This document shows positions 59,093-64,000 of a DNA stretch of 64,000 bases, piece by piece. The notes below the pieces were generated by a model that saw only the letters and a program-made list of their open reading frames with translations, did not search any database and was not told the origin of the DNA. This DNA is from Heyndrickxia acidicola. GTDB taxonomy: Bacteria > Bacillota > Bacilli > Bacillales > Bacillaceae_C. Position 1 is the stretch's first letter, and each line of letters starts with the position of its first letter. Both the position numbers and the translations under genes were made by a program. The DNA is taken from positions 2,895,792 to 2,959,791 of the forward strand of contig NZ_KV440953.1 of assembly GCF_001636425.1 (NCBI RefSeq). The letters run 5' to 3'.

Positions 59093-60304
59093 CTATGATA
59101 ACTGGGTTTTAATTTGAAAGGTAAGCCTTACGGTAGTCCCTTCACCTTTTAAGCTGGAAAATTGAATGGATCCTCCATATTTTTCAATGATGTTATAACA
59201 AATCATGAGCCCCAGCCCGGTGCCTTTTGATTTTAAAGAATAAAATGGGCTTCCAAGCATTTTAAGCTCGCTGCTCTCCATTCCCATCCCAGTGTCCCTG
59301 ATACTTACCACAAGCTCTCGATCCTCCCTTTCTGTGGTGATGAAAATCATACCTCCATGGTCCATTGCTTCTATTGCATTTTTTATTAGATTCACAAGAA
59401 TCTGGTTAAACTCCACCTTACTGCAATAAATATTCACATGTTCATGGATAGATATAGAGAAGGCTGTATTATTCATAGAGGCATAGGATTGAAGCAAATC
59501 TACCACACTATTAATTCCTTCCCCTACATTGCATAAAACAGAGCTTTCAACAGCAGGCTTCGCAAGTGAGAGAAAATCATTTATAACTTTTTCAGCCGTC
59601 TGCAATTCCTCCAGCATGAGATGGAAATGCCGGTGCGAGCCCTCATTCAAAGTCCTGTCCTCCTTATACAGCTGCAAAAAACCTTTTACAACCGTAATCG
59701 GATTTCGAATTTCATGGGCTACTGCTGCAGCCAGCTGTCCTGTCGTTTTAAATCTTTCCGTCTTTTGAATTTGCTCATAGTAGATTGCCAGTCTTTCCAT
59801 TCGTGCATTTGTCATTACAAAAATAAAAAAAATAATGACCTGGCTGCTGTAGAAATCAAGTAGATTTCCTGAAAAGTCATTGAGTAAATAATGATATTCC
59901 TGTTTTTTATCAAAAGAATAGGCATAGATAAATAACCCTGCAGAAAGCAGAAGATTGAATGTGAGAATCGTATAAAAGATCCGTTTATGAAAAAAGACAA
60001 TAGCAATGCCAGGAAGGATGGCAATGAAAATAAAATTTAATATTGTTTCAGGATAGATAAAAAAGAGGGTATAAAAATAAGCCGCAATCAAAAAAACAAT
60101 GAGACCTTTAATCGAATTAGATTCTCTCTTAGGGTAAATAATCAGGCATGCAGAAACAACTATAACAAAAAACAGATGTAACATGATTGCAGCATGCAGA
60201 TTTCTTTCGGGAGAAGATAAAATCCCTATTGCCATGAAAATGATTACAATAACAACAACAGTTCTGTATATCTTTGAATCCGGAAGACTACTGATTTCTT
60301 TCAT
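59093..60304 (-). CDS. Sensor histidine kinase, KinB-like
   Basis: About 403 residues. The N-terminal third (about 10-170) has six predicted membrane spans and almost no extracellular loops. A dimerisation segment follows with the phospho-His in AVAHEIRNP, then the ATPase domain with NLIKNAIEA (N box), DTGMGM (G1) and GTGLGLMI (G2). The layout and length resemble sporulation kinase KinB. No response regulator gene is adjacent, as is usual for Spo0A-phosphorelay kinases. GGAGAG lies before ATG 60304, preferred to the ATG 39 bases upstream. Confidence 0.88.
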   Translation of the reverse strand: MKEISSLPDSKIYRTVVVIVIIFMAIGILSSPERNLHAAIMLHLFFVIVVSACLIIYPKRESNSIKGLIVFLIAAYFYTLFFIYPETILNFIFIAILPGIAIVFFHKRIFYTILTFNLLLSAGLFIYAYSFDKKQEYHYLLNDFSGNLLDFYSSQVIIFFIFVMTNARMERLAIYYEQIQKTERFKTTGQLAAAVAHEIRNPITVVKGFLQLYKEDRTLNEGSHRHFHLMLEELQTAEKVINDFLSLAKPAVESSVLCNVGEGINSVVDLLQSYASMNNTAFSISIHEHVNIYCSKVEFNQILVNLIKNAIEAMDHGGMIFITTEREDRELVVSIRDTGMGMESSELKMLGSPFYSLKSKGTGLGLMICYNIIEKYGGSIQFSSLKGEGTTVRLTFQIKTQLS

Positions 60305-60343
60305 TTTTCTCTCCAATAAGATGTAATTTCTAGGCTTCAACAC

Positions 60344-60597
60344 TCAATTTTAACATTCTTTTCCACTCTCTCTGTTATATTACTTTTTAAAACTTGTAAG
60401 GTCAATAAATTGCAAAAGTGTTTTTGGAAACTTTGTCCATCATTGCGCTAACAGAGGAAAAATGGTGAATACTTTTAGATTACAAAGATACCAGTGGGAC
60501 GGACAAGTTCCATTGTGAGTTGGGATTGGATTCACGGGAAAAGGACTTAATAAAGGTCATGAAGGACAAAAACTAGCTAGGTGCAACAAGAGCCGTT
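60344..60597. other. Intergenic stretch before the large repeat array
   Basis: It should hold the kinase promoter. A single ATGAAGGAC at 60559-60567 may be an eroded unit of the adjacent array. No gene seen. Confidence 0.35.
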
Positions 60598-61345
60598 CTT
60601 CATCGTGGTCGTGAATGACTTTTCACGTTAGAACCAACCTCGATAAGGGCTTCATCGACGCCATGAAGGACTTTTTGCCATGGAACCAACCCCGATAAGG
60701 GCTTCATCGACGCCATGAAGGACTTTTCGCCATGGAACTAACCTCGATAAGGGCTTCATCAGCTCCATGAAGGACTTTTTGCCATGGAACCAACCCCGAT
60801 AAGGGCTTCATCGACGCCATGAAGGACTTTTCGCCATGGAACCAATCTCGATAAGGGCTTCATCGACGTCATGAAGGACTTTTCGCGTTTGAACTAAACT
60901 CGATAAGGGCTTCATCGACGTCATAAAGGACTTTTCGCCATGGAACCAACCTCGATAAGGGCTTCATCAGCTCCATGAAGGACTTTTCGCCATGGAACCA
61001 ACCTCGATAAGGGCTTCATCGACGCCATGAAGGACTTTTCGCGTTTGAACTAAACTCGATAAGGGCTTCATCAGCTCCATGAAGGACTTTTTGCCATGGA
61101 ACCAACCTCGATAAGGGCTTCATCGACGCCATGAAGGATTTTTCGCCATGGAACTAACCTCGATAAGGGCTTCATCAGCTCCATGAAGGACTTGTCGCCA
61201 TGGAACCAACCCCGATAAGGGCTTCATCGACGCCATGAAGGACTTTTCGCCATGGAACTAACCTCGATAAGGCCTTCATCAGCTCCATGAAGGACTTGTC
61301 GCGTTAGAATCAACTCCAAAAAGGGCTTCACCGCAGTCACGAAAG
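60598..61345. repeat. 52-bp tandem repeat array B, 15 units
   Basis: CTTCAT (CTTCAC in the last unit) starts at 60598 and every 52 bases after: 60650, 60702, 60754, 60806, 60858, 60910, 60962, 61014, 61066, 61118, 61170, 61222, 61274 and 61326, with no spacing change. Units carry CTTCAT-N7-ATGAAGGACTTTT, then CGCCATGGAACCAACCTCGA and TAAGGG. The N7 loop switches between CGACGCC, CGACGTC and CAGCTCC. The period is not a multiple of 3, so it is non-coding. Confidence 0.92.
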
Positions 61346-61443
61346 GATAAAATTCAGAAAAAACAATAGAGAAATATGCTTCATAAAGCCTGTGAACGAT
61401 TAACACTCTAACGGAACCATTCAAAGAAATTGCCCATTGAAAT

Positions 61444-61468
61444 AAACAAGCTAAAAAGAGCTTGTTTC
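61444..61468 (+). terminator. Terminator-like hairpin after the array
   Basis: AAACAAGCT and AGCTTGTTT pair around a short loop. It would end any RNA crossing the array before the transporter gene. Confidence 0.6.
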
Positions 61469-61597
61469 CTTCACTCCTCGAGGAAGCAACCCATAAAAGA
61501 ACTGAAATTTTTAAACATTCACAAAAATATTTTACTGGGCAAATAGAAACAGCTAAAATAGAGATAGCAAGTATAAAAATAAAAGGCTGGGAAGAAA

Positions 61598-63013
61598 ATG
61601 GACGATCAATTGGGTATGAAATTAAGCCGAAAAACGTTCTTTCAATCCACCGCTATTTTAATGCTTTTGATATTGCTTTCTGGATTGTTAACCAGAATCA
61701 TCCCTGCTGGAAGCTATGAGCGAACGGTTAAAAACGGGCATACTTTTATTAAACCTGGAACCTTTCATTTTTTGACGGATACACCGCCCTTTCCGATTTA
61801 CCGTTGGTTTACAGCTCCTTTTGAATTATTTTTGTCACAGGATGCAGTAACAGTTATAACCATTATAGCTTTCATTTTAATAATCGGCGGCTCATTTGCC
61901 ATTTTTGATGGTACAAAAGTATTTGAAAGAGTCATTGATTTATTGGTTCACCGATTTTCTCAGAAAGAAAAATGGATTATTATCATCTTCTCGTTGTTTT
62001 TCATGCTGTTAGGAGCGATTTTCGGAATTTTGGAAGAGGTCATTCCACTAATCCCGATAATGGTTTTAGTGGCAAAAAGATTGGGCTGGGATGAACTGAT
62101 GGGGCTGGGTTTGAGTTTATTGTCTGTAGGGTTTGGGTTTTCCTCCGCGCTTTTTAATCCTTTTACAATTGGCATTGCTCAATCAATGGCTGGTGTGCCT
62201 GTGTTCTCGGGTCTTCTTTATAGAATGGTCATTTTCACTGTAACGTACGGCGTTTTATTGCTCTTTTTATTTCGCCATCACAAAAAACTAAAACAGAGCG
62301 CCATTTACAAAGTGGAAGCAAGCTCTGAGCTGGCTGCAGCCTTAGAGTATGAGACCAGCAAACTTACTATCCGGCCAACCATTATCGGTTTCGTCCTTTT
62401 ACTTATTGTCATTATGCTCCTTCCCGTACTTCAATTGGATGATTACTCTATGCCCATTATCGCATTAGGTGTTTTTTTCACTGCGCTGGCCACTGGAATC
62501 AGCAGCAAAGTCCCTTTCTCAAAGATGATGCACTATTTTACCAAAGGACTTCTTAATCTGGCTCCCAGTTCATTGCTGATTATCCTCGCTTTAAGCGTAA
62601 AGCATATTGTTGAAAGCGCCAATATGATGGACACACTTTTATATTATTTGTCTGTACATGTTAAAGGATTATCTCCTATTGCAGGCGGAATTACCATGTA
62701 CCTAATAGTCTTTGCCCTTCAATTTTTCATTCCATCCGCAACAGCAAAAGCCATGCTCGTTATGCCTATTTTAACACCTATTGGAGACATCCTGGGTGTA
62801 ACAAGACAAAGCGTTGTTCTTGCCTTTAACTTTGGAGATGGGTTCAGCCATTTGTTATATCCTACCAACCCTGCTCTTTTGATTGCCCTAAGCCTAACGA
62901 CTGTAAGCTTTACTAGATGGCTGAAGTGGACAATTGGCATACAGATTATTTTGTTTATGATGACACTGTTCTTTTTAATCCTTGCCATTATATTTAAATA
63001 CGGACCTATTTAA
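61598..63013 (+). CDS. YfcC/DcuC-like transporter (PF03606)
   Basis: A 471-residue membrane protein with about 12 spans of the C4-dicarboxylate anaerobic carrier/YfcC family. Visible markers are RIIPAGSYER near the start, GILEEVIPLIPIMVLVAKRL, then GFGFSSALFNPFTIGIAQ. PSATAKAMLVMPILTPIGD and FNFGDGFSHLLYPTNPALLI fall in the second half. YfcC members are thought to move amino acids or peptides. The next gene, 24 bases downstream, is a peptidase, which supports a peptide-type substrate. The ribosome site (GGGAAG) at ATG 61598 is weak. Confidence 0.85.
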   Translation: MDDQLGMKLSRKTFFQSTAILMLLILLSGLLTRIIPAGSYERTVKNGHTFIKPGTFHFLTDTPPFPIYRWFTAPFELFLSQDAVTVITIIAFILIIGGSFAIFDGTKVFERVIDLLVHRFSQKEKWIIIIFSLFFMLLGAIFGILEEVIPLIPIMVLVAKRLGWDELMGLGLSLLSVGFGFSSALFNPFTIGIAQSMAGVPVFSGLLYRMVIFTVTYGVLLLFLFRHHKKLKQSAIYKVEASSELAAALEYETSKLTIRPTIIGFVLLLIVIMLLPVLQLDDYSMPIIALGVFFTALATGISSKVPFSKMMHYFTKGLLNLAPSSLLIILALSVKHIVESANMMDTLLYYLSVHVKGLSPIAGGITMYLIVFALQFFIPSATAKAMLVMPILTPIGDILGVTRQSVVLAFNFGDGFSHLLYPTNPALLIALSLTTVSFTRWLKWTIGIQIILFMMTLFFLILAIIFKYGPI

Positions 63014-63037
63014 CAGGAATGTAAGGTGCTAAAAAAA

Positions 63038-64000
63038 ATGAATCCATTATTTCTATTTGATTATGACCAATGTAAAAATCGATTTTTACAATACCAAACT
63101 GCAATAGAAAAATTTTGGCCAGATGTAGACCTCAGAACGTTTTCTTTAAAAGACGGTACAGCGATGGACTTTATCCATGCCGCACCGCATCAGGCTGACC
63201 AGCTGCTGATCATTTCAACCGGTTTACATGGAATAGAAGGCTATGTAGGTGCTGCGATGCTGGAATTTTTTATGAAGGAATTTGTTCATAAACTCAACCA
63301 CGAAAAGACGGCTCTCGGGCTTATACACGGAATCAACAGCTGGGGAATGAAACACTTCCGGAAAGCAAATGAAAACAACGTGGACTTAAATCGAAATTTT
63401 GTTTGGGATTGGTCGGACGCCACTACCTTACAAAATAATGAGTACGAAGAATTAAACAGTTTGTTTCATCCAAAAGCTCACTTTTCCAACCGTGCACGTC
63501 AATCTCTTTCATTTGCCTGGAAGCTTGGTCAGACTCTTTATAAAAAAAATCAAAAGTTTATTACAAGGGCTGTTACGCTTGGCCAGTACAAAGACCCCAA
63601 GGGAGCATATTACGGAGGGAAGGACTATGAGAAAATCACCAAACACTTAATGGAGATGTATGAAGCCCTCTTCTCTGTTTATACTTCCATCATTTTGCTA
63701 GATATTCATACAGGCTACGGACCAAAGGATGACATGTACCTTGTTAATTCGCGTTATGAATACAGAACACAAGCTGATTTCACAAAGCAGCTTGGCTATC
63801 CCTTCATTATCTCTACTACTCCTGAAAAATTTTACGAAATTAACGGAGATATGATTGATTACATTTATCGTCTTCAGCAAACAACGTTTCCTGACAGGCA
63901 TTTATTTGCTACAACCTTTGAGTTTGGTACATTGGGGGATTCTCTTTATGGCCAATTCAAAAGCCTGCAAGCCACTATTGAAGAAACTGATCATTATGTT
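63038..64000 (+). CDS. DUF2817/M14-type metallopeptidase (partial, runs off the window)
   Basis: An open frame from ATG 63038 (TAAGGTG 9 bases upstream) continues to the window end without a stop: 321 residues so far. Carboxypeptidase-like zinc features are present: STGLHGIEG, NVDLNRNF, LLDIHTGYGP and TTFEFGTLG. These are typical of DUF2817 proteins in the M14 clan, which cleave C-terminal residues or short peptides. No signal peptide is present, so it acts in the cytoplasm. It probably forms an operon with the YfcC-type transporter and would process the imported compound. Confidence 0.85.
   Translation, partial: MNPLFLFDYDQCKNRFLQYQTAIEKFWPDVDLRTFSLKDGTAMDFIHAAPHQADQLLIISTGLHGIEGYVGAAMLEFFMKEFVHKLNHEKTALGLIHGINSWGMKHFRKANENNVDLNRNFVWDWSDATTLQNNEYEELNSLFHPKAHFSNRARQSLSFAWKLGQTLYKKNQKFITRAVTLGQYKDPKGAYYGGKDYEKITKHLMEMYEALFSVYTSIILLDIHTGYGPKDDMYLVNSRYEYRTQADFTKQLGYPFIISTTPEKFYEINGDMIDYIYRLQQTTFPDRHLFATTFEFGTLGDSLYGQFKSLQATIEETDHYV

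Noticed and set aside
60598-61345. CRISPR array
   Set aside because: The 52-bp units are contiguous and similar throughout. There are no unique spacers of constant length between identical repeats, and no cas genes are nearby.
60598-61345. Repetitive protein gene
   Set aside because: The period is 52, not a multiple of 3, and no long open frame crosses the array with a ribosome site.

Overview
The window is about 64 kb of low-GC Firmicute chromosome, almost certainly from a spore-forming member of the Bacillaceae. The evidence is two Spo0E-like phosphatases, a GerPA/GerPF-type germination protein, a SpoVB/YkvU flippase, a KinB-like kinase, Bacillus-type Shine-Dalgarno sites, and close relatives of B. 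subtilis YfmM, YfmL, YflG, YdaG and HelD. The genus (something like Cytobacillus or Mesobacillus) is only a guess from the style of the intergenic repeats.

Layout. 1-2.9 kb: small sporulation-type genes, a degraded tRNA-Pro and a cyclic-di-GMP-I riboswitch in front of an unknown 100-residue protein. 2.9-4.6 kb: a decayed integrative element (replication/HTH gene with a stop, broken integrase) abutting tRNA-Arg(CCT). 5.7-12.3 kb: an IclR regulator and a four-gene operon (aminotransferase, ThDP enzyme, aldehyde dehydrogenase, lysine 6-dehydrogenase) that reads as lysine degradation through 2-aminoadipate. 12.5-31 kb: housekeeping and accessory genes: SpoVB-like flippase, AAC(3)-like acetyltransferase, SDR, tyrosine phosphatase, BirA-controlled bioY-bioB, methionine aminopeptidase, a NlpC/P60 hydrolase with a WalR box, an orphan ECF sigma factor, yfmM/yfmL, amidase, a SigB-type ydaG and a staygreen homologue. 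31-45 kb: HelD, quinone oxidoreductase, a type I holin-like toxin, YnfA, CpdB-like nucleotidase, aldose epimerase and a MutS2-like protein lacking Smr. 45-57 kb: AbrB-family membrane protein, polysaccharide deacetylase, Nnr, HAD/DeoR pair, chemoreceptor, and a TPP-riboswitch-controlled thiXYZ-type importer. 57-64 kb: NCS2 permease, KinB-like kinase, a large 52-bp repeat array, and a YfcC transporter followed by a DUF2817 peptidase that runs off the end.

The most unusual feature is the repeat content. There are two 52-bp tandem arrays 20 kb apart with different sequence but the same period and the same hairpin module. There is a 150-bp tandem repeat with dispersed relatives, next to a separate 190-bp tandem repeat. 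There is a MITE-like family of 105-170 bp elements with about 30-bp terminal inverted repeats (five paired copies), a palindrome family with core GGGGTCTGACCCC whose flanks change but stay self-complementary, and a family of 65-bp near-perfect hairpins. All of this was read by eye; no database search was run.
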